From Primorskyibacter flagellatus (GTDB lineage Bacteria; Pseudomonadota; Alphaproteobacteria; Rhodobacterales; Rhodobacteraceae), in assembly GCF_900176485.1 (NCBI RefSeq), contig NZ_FWYD01000001.1:1-64000 (forward strand): 64,000 bases of DNA, in the 5' to 3' direction. Below, piece after piece: positions 33,773-42,208 of the stretch (positions are counted from its first letter, which is position 1; each line of letters opens with the position of its first letter). The notes under the pieces are model-generated. The model was not told the origin of the DNA and searched no databases. It saw only the letters and a program-made list of their open reading frames with translations. A program made the translations under genes and the position numbers.

Positions 33773-34906
33773 ATGGCAAAACTGAAATGGGGCATGATCG
33801 GCGGTGGCGAAGGCAGCCAGATCGGACCAGCGCATCGCTTGGGTGCACAGGCGGATGGATTGTTCGAGTTCACGGCCGGCGCGCTGGATCACCGTGCGGA
33901 TGTCGGCAGGGAATACGCTCGGCGGTTGGGTGTGCCGGCGGATCGCGCCTATGGAGATTGGCAGGAAATGCTGGCCGGTGAACGGACCCGTGATGATCGG
34001 GTGGATCTGGTCACGGTCGCGACGCCAAACTCCACACATTTCGAGATCACCAAGGCGTTTCTTGAGGCCGGGTTCAACGTGCTGTGCGAAAAGCCGATGA
34101 CGATGCAGGTCGACGAGGGCGAGGAGATTGTCCGTATCGCCGAAGCGACCGGCAAGATCTGTGCCGTGAACTATTGCTATTCGGCCTATCCGATGGTGCG
34201 GCAGGCGCGCGCCATGGTCGCGGCGGGCGAAATTGGCAAAGTGCGTCTGGTTGTGACCAACTTCAGCCACGGTCATCACGGCGACGCCACGGATGCCGAT
34301 AACCCTCGGGTGCGCTGGCGCTATGATCCGGCGATGGCGGGTGTCTCGGGCCAGTTTGCCGATTGCGGCATTCACGCGCTGCATATGGCAAGCTTCATAT
34401 GCGGCGACGCGGTGGAAAAACTCTCGGCCGATTTCGCATCGACCATTGCCAGCCGGGAACTGGAAGACGATGCGATGGTCAACTTCCGCATGGCGCGCGG
34501 CACGGTCGGGCGGCTTTGGACGTCATCGGTTGCCATCGGGCGTCAGCACGGGTTCGACATTCAGGTCTTTGGCGAGACGGGCGGGCTGCGCTGGCATTCC
34601 GAACAGCCCAACCAGTTGATCTACACGCCGGTTGGCGGGCGCACCCAGATCATCGAAAAGGGTGAAGGCGGTTTGCACGAGGATGCGCAGCGTATGTCGC
34701 GCGTGTCGATCGCGCATCCCGAGGGCTTTCCGCTGGCGGTGGCAAACATCTATTGCGATCTTGCCGATGCGATCCGGGGGCAGGTGCGCGACGGGCTGCC
34801 CGATGCGTCCGACGGGCTGCGATCCATGGCGGCAGTACACGCCGCCGTTGCCTCTGCCAAAGCGGACGGTGCCTGGGTCGACGCCCGCCCGCCTATGTTT
34901 CGCTGA
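33773..34906 (+). CDS. Gfo/Idh/MocA family NAD-dependent oxidoreductase
   Basis: A 377-aa second Gfo/Idh/MocA dehydrogenase: GMIGGGEGSQIGPAHR, then CEKPMT with the catalytic Lys, then the GQFADCGIHALHMASF region with Asp/His. It is of the subgroup with a long insertion after the first strand (DHRADVGREYARRLG). Only about family-level similarity exists with the member two genes upstream. Paired inositol dehydrogenases acting on different isomers or on inosose epimers are plausible. A strong hairpin follows. Confidence 0.88.
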   Translation: MAKLKWGMIGGGEGSQIGPAHRLGAQADGLFEFTAGALDHRADVGREYARRLGVPADRAYGDWQEMLAGERTRDDRVDLVTVATPNSTHFEITKAFLEAGFNVLCEKPMTMQVDEGEEIVRIAEATGKICAVNYCYSAYPMVRQARAMVAAGEIGKVRLVVTNFSHGHHGDATDADNPRVRWRYDPAMAGVSGQFADCGIHALHMASFICGDAVEKLSADFASTIASRELEDDAMVNFRMARGTVGRLWTSSVAIGRQHGFDIQVFGETGGLRWHSEQPNQLIYTPVGGRTQIIEKGEGGLHEDAQRMSRVSIAHPEGFPLAVANIYCDLADAIRGQVRDGLPDASDGLRSMAAVHAAVASAKADGAWVDARPPMFR

Positions 34907-34919
34907 AGGCAGCCGCAAG

Positions 34920-34941
34920 AAACCGGGTCTTCGCCCGGTTT
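34920..34941. terminator. Bidirectional terminator between oxidoreductase and lacI-type genes
   Basis: AAACCGGG-TCTTCG-CCCGGTTT is a perfect 8-bp stem with a UUCG-containing stable loop, flanked by A or T runs in either direction. It lies between convergent genes; its right arm overlaps the lacI-type stop codon. Confidence 0.8.
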
Positions 34942-35941
34942 AGGCAGGCATAGCGCGCAATGTTCCGCGCTCGATGATGTCGCAGGCAAAGATCCGGGCC
35001 TCTGGTGTCAGATCCGGATCCGTCAACATGCCCATGATCAGCTCTATCGACGACGCCACGATTTTTTCAACGGGCATGTGGATTGTCGTCAGGTCGATGT
35101 TCTGCCAGCCGGCCATCGCCATGTCGTTCAATCCGATGATGCCAATATCACCGGGCACGGACAGCCCGCTTCCGCTGATCGCTGACAAGGCACCGATGGA
35201 CAGCACATCGTCACCGCAGAAATAGGCCTGTGCGGCAGGACCCTTCAACAGGTGCAGCATCTCGTCGCGGCCTGCGGCAAATGAATAGGCCGCTGCAAAG
35301 GAATGGCTGGCGCTGATCCGGGGGTGCCGGGCGATTTCGGACATGAAGCCTTCGAGCCGGTCCTGGGTCGAGGTCGCGCTTTCCGGCCCCCCGAGAAAGC
35401 CAACCTGAGCGTAGCCGCGCGCGATCAGCGTCTGCGCTGCCATGCGCCCGCAGGCGATATTGTCGATACCAACGACATGCACCGCTGGCGTGCCGGATGG
35501 GCGGCCAAAGGCATGCACCACAGGCACACCCGCATCCCGAAACGCCCTTGAAAAGGCCGGCGGCAAGGTTGAGGAGGCGACGACAACACCATCGACAGAG
35601 TATTGACGCAGCATCTTCACAGAGCTTTGCGGGTCGGTCTCGTCCGAGAGATTGACCAGAAGCGGACGTAGTCCCTGATCCTGAAGGGCGCGGGTGAAAA
35701 GGTCAAAAACCTCAAGGAAAATCGGGTTCTTGAAGTTGTTCGACACCAGTCCGATCAGCTTCGTGCGTCCGGTCGTCAGGCTGGAGGCCAGCGCGTTGGG
35801 GCTATAGCCGAGTTCCGTCGCGGCCTTTTCGACGCGGCTGCGCATCTTGGCGGAGACCGAGGCCCCATCGGTGAATGTCCGCGACACCGCCGAACGGGAC
35901 ACGCCCGCGCGTTCGGCAACGTCTTTGAGGGTCGCTGCCAT
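34940..35941 (-). CDS. LacI-family transcriptional regulator
   Basis: A 333-aa repressor. The N-terminal helix-turn-helix with hinge is TLKDVAERAGVSRSAVSRTF through LGYSPNALASSLTTGRT; the rest is a periplasmic-binding-protein-like ligand domain (GLVSNNFKNPIF..., GDIGIIGLNDMAMAGW). The operator-like repeat 57 bases upstream of its start suggests autoregulation, and the matching palindrome at 31665 suggests control of both inositol-locus transcripts. Inositol loci are more often controlled by IolR (DeoR) or RpiR proteins, so a LacI regulator is a variation. Confidence 0.92.
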   Translation of the reverse strand: MAATLKDVAERAGVSRSAVSRTFTDGASVSAKMRSRVEKAATELGYSPNALASSLTTGRTKLIGLVSNNFKNPIFLEVFDLFTRALQDQGLRPLLVNLSDETDPQSSVKMLRQYSVDGVVVASSTLPPAFSRAFRDAGVPVVHAFGRPSGTPAVHVVGIDNIACGRMAAQTLIARGYAQVGFLGGPESATSTQDRLEGFMSEIARHPRISASHSFAAAYSFAAGRDEMLHLLKGPAAQAYFCGDDVLSIGALSAISGSGLSVPGDIGIIGLNDMAMAGWQNIDLTTIHMPVEKIVASSIELIMGMLTDPDLTPEARIFACDIIERGTLRAMPA

Positions 35942-36278
35942 GGCTGGCGGTGCTCCGGAACAGTTTCGCGAAGGGTATATTAGAAGACGTGAAGCCTATT
36001 GCAACGTGTTGCAATGGCTCAAAAAGCGCGGACCCGATGTTGTGTTGGCTCGGAACGCATCGACGTATCGGGATCTGTAGCGTAGCAGATCAAGGAAAGC
36101 CGACGTCGAAGCATCGGGCCTGCCGCACGGCAATGGGGCGTAGCCATTCACACATGCGGCGGCTGAAAGATGGGAATGTCCTGATCGAACACTGGTCGCG
36201 TTTCAGTGGGGCTGATACCAGACAGGACGCAGTCCGATAATCGACGGGCTTGTCCGGCCAGATGACAGGGGTTTACGC
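35942..36278. other. Intergenic region upstream of lacI-type and LysE-type genes
   Basis: This 337-base gap separates divergent genes. Besides the operator at 35998-36015 I see no gene, terminator or RNA. The right part should hold the promoter of the LysE-type gene; no clear -35/-10 pair could be assigned. Confidence 0.4.
35998..36015. promoter_or_regulatory. LacI-family operator upstream of the lacI-type gene
   Basis: ATTGCAAC-GT-GTTGCAAT has perfectly complementary 8-base arms around a 2-base centre. It shares TTGCAAC-NN-GTTGCAA with the operator at 31665-31682. Position indicates autoregulation. Confidence 0.7.
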
Positions 36279-36905
36279 ATGGACGCAACGACAGCGCTTC
36301 TGGGGTTTTCAGCCGCCGCGGCATTGATCACCATCACGCCGGGGCTGGATACGGCGCTGGTCTTGCGGACCGCAGCGGTAGACGGTCAGCGACGCGCCTT
36401 GTCGGCCAGTGCCGGAATTGTCACCGGGTTGCTGATCTGGGGGCTGGTCGTGGCGCTTGGGTTGGGTGCGCTGATCGCGGTTTCCGAATTGGGATACCGT
36501 TTGGTACAGATACTGGGCGCGGTCTACCTGATCTGGCTTGGCGGACAGATGCTATGGGCGGCACGCAAACCGGCGGCGCGCAAAGCCGGGCGGATTGACC
36601 GTGTTCCGAACTGGTTTTTGCGCGGTCTGCTGACCAATCTGCTCAACCCCAAGATCGGTGTCTTCTACGTCAGTTTCCTGCCACAATTTGTGCCCGCAAG
36701 TGCACCGGTCGCGGGCTTCACCATGTTGTTGGCGTGCCTGCATGTCGCCATGAGTCTTCTCTGGTTTGGCGCGCTGACCTTGGCGACGCGCCCCTTCGCG
36801 CGGGCGCTGCAAGGGCCGGTCGTGCCGCGTGTCCTGGATGCTGTGACCGGTCTTGTGCTGATCGGGCTGGCGATAAAGCTGCTACTGGAAAAGCGCGCGT
36901 TTTAA
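36279..36905 (+). CDS. LysE/RhtB family amino-acid exporter
   Basis: A 208-aa membrane protein with about six helices. Diagnostic are TPGLDTALVLRTA near the N-terminus, AVYLIWLGGQMLW and the NLLNPKIGVFYVSFLPQFV block. RhtB-type exporters release amino acids such as homoserine, threonine or lysine; substrate is unknown. It is a single-gene unit. Confidence 0.9.
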   Translation: MDATTALLGFSAAAALITITPGLDTALVLRTAAVDGQRRALSASAGIVTGLLIWGLVVALGLGALIAVSELGYRLVQILGAVYLIWLGGQMLWAARKPAARKAGRIDRVPNWFLRGLLTNLLNPKIGVFYVSFLPQFVPASAPVAGFTMLLACLHVAMSLLWFGALTLATRPFARALQGPVVPRVLDAVTGLVLIGLAIKLLLEKRAF

Positions 36906-36947
36906 GTTTAAAATCAAACTCCTGGACGTCATATCTAACGTAAAACA

Positions 36948-37730
36948 TTAGATGGTGTAATCGTATCCCAGCCCGCTTTCCATCACGGTATCGAGACAGG
37001 ACAGCATGAATGCGCGATCCCCCGCGCTCATCCGGTTTGGCAGATCGGGGCGCGACGGGACCGCAGGTTTGAAGCGCGAACCCAGACGCTTGTTGACCGG
37101 TCGGAAGGGCGCGTCAGGCACGGGCAGGTGCAGCCCTGCGCACAGATCCGACAGGAACACTTCGGGTGCGGCTTGCGCAGATTCCAGCCGCACGAAAACC
37201 ACGCAACACTCGCGCTCTGCAAGCCCCATTAGCCCCTCAAGTTTATGCCGCCGCAGGTCGAAAATATTGGCGAACCTGCGTCCGGTCAGCGGGTGCCGGT
37301 CCAGTTGCAGCGGAGCGCCCGCGCCGCCAAGCGCCTGGACCTGCGGGAAATAGCGCGGACGGTCGGCAATTGTGTCCCATTCAGCGCGGATGAATGCGTC
37401 AAAGGGCAGGGATTGCATCGCGGGCGTACAGTGCCAGGGTTTGGTGAACATCGACCGCGCCCAATCCACCGCGTTGCGCGCCACACAGATCACCGCCACG
37501 TCGCGCGGGATGGCCGTCATATGCGGAAATCCATGCTTCCAGCCAAGGTCCTCGATCGGTGTCAGGCCGGTATTGCGCCCGATCAGCCGTTTGACAAAGT
37601 TCGTGCCGGAGGATCGTTCTCCGAACACCTGGAACCGGGTGATCGGGGCGTCGAACCCGCGGATTTGCCATCCGGTCTGTGGAAATGCGTCGTCGATCAC
37701 TGCCGTTTGCCTTGTTTCACGCGCCGTCAA
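36948..37730 (-). CDS. Sulfotransferase-like protein
   Basis: A 260-aa soluble protein. FGERSSGTNFVKRLI resembles the PAPS 5'-phosphosulfate loop of sulfotransferases, and VAVICVARNAVDWARSMF resembles the 3'-phosphate-binding RxxxxWxxS region. The start is uncertain: TTG 37730 is the longest option, with later GTG alternatives. It is divergent from a glycosyltransferase gene, so it may modify a surface glycan or lipid. Alternative: a P-loop protein of another family. Confidence 0.65.
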   Translation of the reverse strand: MTARETRQTAVIDDAFPQTGWQIRGFDAPITRFQVFGERSSGTNFVKRLIGRNTGLTPIEDLGWKHGFPHMTAIPRDVAVICVARNAVDWARSMFTKPWHCTPAMQSLPFDAFIRAEWDTIADRPRYFPQVQALGGAGAPLQLDRHPLTGRRFANIFDLRRHKLEGLMGLAERECCVVFVRLESAQAAPEVFLSDLCAGLHLPVPDAPFRPVNKRLGSRFKPAVPSRPDLPNRMSAGDRAFMLSCLDTVMESGLGYDYTI

Positions 37731-37847
37731 GCCTTTGGTGTCACGATAGCCGCATGGGCAGCAATTTGCGATTCTCTTATAGAGCGTAATCCGTTAGGTT
37801 CTTGCAAAACGTCGCCTCAGCGGGCGGGCAGCGGAAGGCAGGGCAAC

Positions 37848-38723
37848 ATGCAGACAGTGGCGGCCGCCGTGACGATGGTGCGGGACGACGCGTTCTTCCT
37901 GAAGGCGTGGCTGCGCCATTACGGCGAGGCGCTGGGGCGCGAGAATTGCTATATCGTCAACCATGGTCGCGGGGCAGAGGTGTCAGAGCTTGCCCAAGGC
38001 TGCAATCTGATCGGCATCCCCGGCGACGCGCACAAGAACTTTGACATGAAACGCTGGCGGCTGCTGAACAATCTCGTGCACGGGCTGCGCAGCTATTACG
38101 ATCATGTCATCGTTGGCGATGTCGACGAATTGGTGGTGGTCGATCCACAAACCGGGCAGGGGCTGCTGGACTATCTGCGCGATCAGCCGATCCGGCGCGT
38201 ATTGACGCCGGTCGGGCTGGAAGTCATCCACCGCATAGATAAAGAGGATGCGCCCGTCACCGACCATATCCTTGGCCCGCGTCGGCATGTCCGGCTAGCA
38301 CCGCATTATTCAAAGCCCTGTATCGTCAGCACCGGCACGAAGATAGCGCGCGGCGGGCATTTTACCCAAGCCAGCAAATTGTTCGCGCCGGATCCGCTGT
38401 ATCTTTTGCATCTGAAATTCTGCGATTTCGGCAATTACGTGACGACGATGAATGCCCGGAATGCCGTCACGGCGCAGACCGGGGCGAGTGTGCAGGACGC
38501 CTCTATCGGCAGGCATTGGTTTGCCGAGGCGCGCGGCGAGGATCGCGCGGTGTTCGAGGCGTTCGCCGATCTGTCGATGGAGAAGGGGTTCGACCTTGGC
38601 TGGGTCCGCAAGCGCATGCACCGGACATGGAAAGAGCGCGGTGAGACGGGCTATTGGCAGTTCGACCGGCCGGATATTGCCAGACAATACGTGCTGCCGG
38701 AGCGGTTCAACGGTCTGATCTGA
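37848..38723 (+). CDS. Glycosyltransferase family 2-like (GT92/DUF4422-like) protein
   Basis: A 291-aa protein whose N-terminal half matches the glycosyl-transferase-2-like fold of small roseobacter proteins: VTMVRDDAFFLKAWLRHYGEALG, then the DxD motif in VIVGDVDELVVVD. The rest includes HLKFCDFGNY and a basic C-terminus. ATG 37848 has GGAAGG/AGGG upstream; long upstream frames run through the opposite gene and lack support. Probably cytosolic transferase of a surface polysaccharide; donor and acceptor unknown. Confidence 0.75.
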   Translation: MQTVAAAVTMVRDDAFFLKAWLRHYGEALGRENCYIVNHGRGAEVSELAQGCNLIGIPGDAHKNFDMKRWRLLNNLVHGLRSYYDHVIVGDVDELVVVDPQTGQGLLDYLRDQPIRRVLTPVGLEVIHRIDKEDAPVTDHILGPRRHVRLAPHYSKPCIVSTGTKIARGGHFTQASKLFAPDPLYLLHLKFCDFGNYVTTMNARNAVTAQTGASVQDASIGRHWFAEARGEDRAVFEAFADLSMEKGFDLGWVRKRMHRTWKERGETGYWQFDRPDIARQYVLPERFNGLI

Positions 38724-38753
38724 GCATTGGCCGCGATCCCCGGCAAGAACGTC

Positions 38754-38781
38754 CGGCAGGGGCCCTGATGTGCCCCTGCCG
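38754..38781. terminator. Bidirectional terminator-like hairpin
   Basis: CGGCAGGGGC and GCCCCTGCCG form a perfect 10-bp GC-rich stem around an 8-base loop between convergent genes. No long T tract follows, so termination strength is uncertain. Confidence 0.6.
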
Positions 38782-38788
38782 CATTGGT

Positions 38789-40168
38789 TCAGGCCTTTTT
38801 GGCCAGCGCATCCAGGATGCGTGCCCAACTGCGCGTGCCTTTGTGAAAGCTCTCAAGGTCATATTTCTCATTGGGTGAATGGATCTGGTCATTGTCCTTG
38901 GCAAAGCCGATCAGCATCGCATCCGTCCCGAGGATCTGCTTGAAATACCCCGCAATCGGGATCGACCCACCGCAGCCGGTATAGGCCGCGTCCTCTGGCC
39001 ATTCATCGGACAACGCGCCGCGCGCGGCCTCGAATGCGGGATGGTCCGTCGACATTTGCGAGGCGGGTGAGGCACCGTGTCCGTGGAAATCAGCCGTGCA
39101 ATCGGGCGGAAGCATCGACTGCACATAGGCGCGGAAACTCTCGCGGATGGCATGCGGATCCTGGGTGCCGACCAGACGAAAGCTGATCTTGGCGGAGGCT
39201 TGCGACGGCAGGACCGTCTTGAAACCCTCGCCGGTATAGCCGCCGATGATGCCGTTGACCTCGCAGGTGGGGCGCGACCAGATCATCTCAAGCGCGCTGC
39301 GGTCCTGCTCGCCCGCGGGCTGGGAAAGGCCGACATCGCCCAGAAAGCCCGCATGGTCGAAATTCAGTCCGCGCCATTGTTCCATTATCTCGTCGGGCAG
39401 TTCCGGTACACCGTCATAGAAGCCCGGCACGGTCACGCGCCCCTGATCGTCGTGCAAGCCCGCAATGATGCGCGACAGCACGCGGATCGGGTTGATCGAC
39501 GCCCCGCCATACATGCCGGAATGCAGGTCCTTGTCGGGGCCGGTGATCGTCAACTGCTCGCCCAGAAGCCCGCGCAGCATGGTCACGATTGACGGCGTTT
39601 TGGACTGAAACAGCCCGGTGTCGCAGATCAGCGCCACGTCGGATTTCAGCTCTTCGGCATTCTCTTTCATAAACGGCACAAGGCTGGGGGAACCCGATTC
39701 CTCTTCGCCTTCAAAGAAGAAGGTGATGCGGCAGGGCAATTTGCCTGTGACTTCATGATAGGCGCGGCAGGCCTCGACAAATGTCATCAACTGGCCCTTG
39801 TCATCGGAGGAACCGCGTCCACGGATGACCTTGCCTGCGGGTGTTTCTTCGATCGCGGGATCAAACGGGTCACGATCCCACAGATTCAGCGGATCGACGG
39901 GCTGCACATCATAATGGCCGTAGAACAGCACATGCGGGCCGTCGCCCTCGACATGGCCCACGACCATCGGATGGCCAGGGGTGGGGCGCTTTTCCGCCTT
40001 TACGCCGATCGAGGCGAGATCGGCCACCAGCCAGTCCGCCGCGCGATCACACTCGGCCTTGTAAGCAGGATCGGTCGAGATCGAAGGGATTCGCAACAAT
40101 TCAAGCAGGCGGTCTGTAGCGCCGTCGAGATCGGCGTCGATACGGGCCAGGACATCATCAAGTGACAT
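38789..40168 (-). CDS. M20 family dipeptidase/carboxypeptidase
   Basis: A 459-aa zinc peptidase of the M20 CNDP-like class. Visible are VLFYGHYDVQPVD (metal His and catalytic Asp), GRGSSDDKGQ (bridging Asp) and FFEGEEESGS (catalytic Glu and metal Glu), the dimerisation domain near residues 200-320 and a late metal His (GCGGSIPIAGYF region). ATG 40168 has GGAG 8 bases upstream; TTG 40186 is discarded. No signal peptide, so it should be cytosolic. Likely dipeptide turnover. Confidence 0.92.
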   Translation of the reverse strand: MSLDDVLARIDADLDGATDRLLELLRIPSISTDPAYKAECDRAADWLVADLASIGVKAEKRPTPGHPMVVGHVEGDGPHVLFYGHYDVQPVDPLNLWDRDPFDPAIEETPAGKVIRGRGSSDDKGQLMTFVEACRAYHEVTGKLPCRITFFFEGEEESGSPSLVPFMKENAEELKSDVALICDTGLFQSKTPSIVTMLRGLLGEQLTITGPDKDLHSGMYGGASINPIRVLSRIIAGLHDDQGRVTVPGFYDGVPELPDEIMEQWRGLNFDHAGFLGDVGLSQPAGEQDRSALEMIWSRPTCEVNGIIGGYTGEGFKTVLPSQASAKISFRLVGTQDPHAIRESFRAYVQSMLPPDCTADFHGHGASPASQMSTDHPAFEAARGALSDEWPEDAAYTGCGGSIPIAGYFKQILGTDAMLIGFAKDNDQIHSPNEKYDLESFHKGTRSWARILDALAKKA

Positions 40169-40234
40169 GGGGGACGCTCCGTTCAAGTGAGGTTTCGCCG
40201 CAACGTATCAGCGACATACCCACTGTCCAGTGCA

Positions 40235-40567
40235 TCAAAGCGAAATCGCCACCAATCCGCCCAGCACCATCGTTGCGCCAAACGCTTGCCGAAGGTTCAG
40301 CCCTTCGCCAATCCATGACGCATAAGCGAGGATCAGCAGCGTCTCGGCCGCTACGATGATGATATAGATCACCGACAGGTCGGCCCGGCGAAGCAGCACA
40401 ATCTCGGCCAGGAACGCTATGGAAAACCCGATGATTCCCAAGCTGATACCGACCGGGGTAAACCCGTCTGATGCGGCTTTCATGCCGACCGTCGCGACCG
40501 CGTATCCGACAGCGGCCCCAACCACCAGAAGCGTCGCCGTCAGCGGGTGGATAAGGATCTGGGACAT
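40235..40567 (-). CDS. Small multidrug resistance / DMT-type four-helix membrane protein
   Basis: A 110-aa protein with four predicted transmembrane helices, of the EmrE/SMR-like half-size transporter class. Residues such as GYAVATVGMKAASDGFTP in helix 1 and ETLLILAYASWIGEGLNLRQAFGATMVLGG in helices 3-4 fit, but the catalytic Glu14 of EmrE is not evident, so it may be an SMR-like protein of another role or a DMT half-transporter. Nothing else in the locus suggests its substrate. Confidence 0.75.
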   Translation of the reverse strand: MSQILIHPLTATLLVVGAAVGYAVATVGMKAASDGFTPVGISLGIIGFSIAFLAEIVLLRRADLSVIYIIIVAAETLLILAYASWIGEGLNLRQAFGATMVLGGLVAISL

Positions 40568-40708
40568 TGTAAAGTCCTTATGGATTTACCGAAAAGTCTT
40601 GGTGGTCAAATGGTGTTAGAGTTCGCAGAATAGGGTTTCAGTATATCTTGATGGGAGAAGCCCGGAAAGTAATGGATACCTTGCCTTTGACGGCGATTCC
40701 GGCGGCGC

Positions 40709-40722
40709 TTGATCTAAATCAA
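40709..40722. promoter_or_regulatory. FNR/FnrL box upstream of hemA
   Basis: TTGAT-CTAA-ATCAA is a perfect match to the FNR/FnrL consensus TTGATNNNNATCAA and is palindromic over 16 bases. It lies 136 bases before the hemA start. FnrL control of hemA is known in Rhodobacter, so oxygen-dependent haem/bacteriochlorophyll precursor control is the likely role here. Confidence 0.85.
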
Positions 40723-40857
40723 GGCTGCGACACCGGGTCATGGGTGAAAAGGTTGTCAGATGGACGCGCGCCCTATATCCATTCACTAACTTGAATGCGG
40801 AGCCTCTCTGCAAGCTATGCCGCTGACCGCGCCAGCGACCGAATGATGGAGGAGCCG

Positions 40858-42081
40858 GTGGACTACACCGCGAAGCTAGACGAAGCCCTGAATCACCTGC
40901 ATGCCGAGGGCCGTTATCGTACCTTCATTGATATCGAGCGTAAGAACGGTCAGTTCCCGCACGCGACTTGGCGCAGGCCGGATGGGTCAGAGACCCCCGT
41001 GACGGTGTGGTGCGGCAACGATTATCTGGGGATGGGCCAGCATCCGGTTGTTCTGGCAGCGATGCATGAAGCGCTGGACGCGACGGGTGCCGGATCGGGT
41101 GGCACACGCAACATTTCCGGCACGACGGTTTACCACAAGGCGCTGGAGGCCGAACTGGCCGATCTGCATGGCAAGGAATCGGCGCTGCTGTTCACCTCTG
41201 CCTATATTGCGAACGACGCGACGCTTTCGACGCTGCCAAAACTGTTCCCCGGCCTGATCATCTATTCCGATGCGCTTAACCACGCCTCGATGATCGAAGG
41301 CGTGCGCCGCAACGGCGGTGCCAAGCGTATTTTCCGCCACAACGATGTGGAGCATCTGCGCGAGCTTATGGCGGCGGACGACCCGGATGCGCCAAAGCTG
41401 GTCGCGTTCGAGTCGATCTACTCGATGGACGGCGATTTCGGCCCGATTGAGGCGATTTGCGACGCGGCCGACGAATTCGGTGCGTTGACCTATATCGACG
41501 AGGTGCATGCGGTGGGCATGTACGGACCGCGCGGGGCAGGCGTTGCAGAGCGCGACCGTCTCATGCACCGGCTCGACATCATCAATGGCACGCTGGCCAA
41601 GGCCTATGGCGTGATGGGCGGGTATATCGCCGCGTCGCATAAAATGTGTGACGCCATAAGGTCTTACGCGCCGGGCTTCATCTTCACCACGTCGCTGCCG
41701 CCTGCGGTTGCTGCGGGGGCCGCAGCCTCTGTCGCGCATTTGAAGCGTGATCACGGGCTGCGTGAGCAACAGCAGACACAAGCGAAAATCCTCAAGACAC
41801 GGCTGAAGGCGATGGGACTTCCGATCATCGACCACGGTAGCCATATTGTGCCGGTGATCGTCGGTGATCCGGTTCATACAAAGAAATTATCGGATCTTCT
41901 GCTGGAAGGTTACGGCATCTATGTGCAGCCGATCAATTTTCCGACAGTTCCCCGTGGCACAGAACGTCTGCGCTTTACGCCGTCGCCGGTTCATGGGCCG
42001 CGCGAAATGGACGCGCTGGTTTCCGCGATGGACGCCCTGTGGTCGCATTGTGCGCTGAATCGTGCCGAACTCAGCGCCTGA
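40858..42081 (+). CDS. hemA: 5-aminolevulinate synthase
   Basis: A 407-aa PLP enzyme condensing glycine and succinyl-CoA to 5-aminolevulinate, the first step of the Shemin pathway. The PLP lysine is K248 in [21 protein letters not shown] and [13 protein letters not shown] are family-typical. GTG 40858 is chosen: GGAGGAG sits 4-5 bases upstream and the result ([10 protein letters not shown] read as MDY) has the same length and N-terminus as Rhodobacter HemA. The open frame extends upstream to 40795 without support. An FNR box precedes it. Confidence 0.97.
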   Translation: MDYTAKLDEALNHLHAEGRYRTFIDIERKNGQFPHATWRRPDGSETPVTVWCGNDYLGMGQHPVVLAAMHEALDATGAGSGGTRNISGTTVYHKALEAELADLHGKESALLFTSAYIANDATLSTLPKLFPGLIIYSDALNHASMIEGVRRNGGAKRIFRHNDVEHLRELMAADDPDAPKLVAFESIYSMDGDFGPIEAICDAADEFGALTYIDEVHAVGMYGPRGAGVAERDRLMHRLDIINGTLAKAYGVMGGYIAASHKMCDAIRSYAPGFIFTTSLPPAVAAGAAASVAHLKRDHGLREQQQTQAKILKTRLKAMGLPIIDHGSHIVPVIVGDPVHTKKLSDLLLEGYGIYVQPINFPTVPRGTERLRFTPSPVHGPREMDALVSAMDALWSHCALNRAELSA

Positions 42082-42208
42082 ATCGTTCATCGGTGTAAAT
42101 TTACTTGTGATATGCTATCTTGCCTCAAATAAAGTGCGCGAGACGAATCGAGTTTTGACGCGCTAAGATATGACAAGAACCACGAACCGTGGATTGGGGC
42201 AGCTGGGC

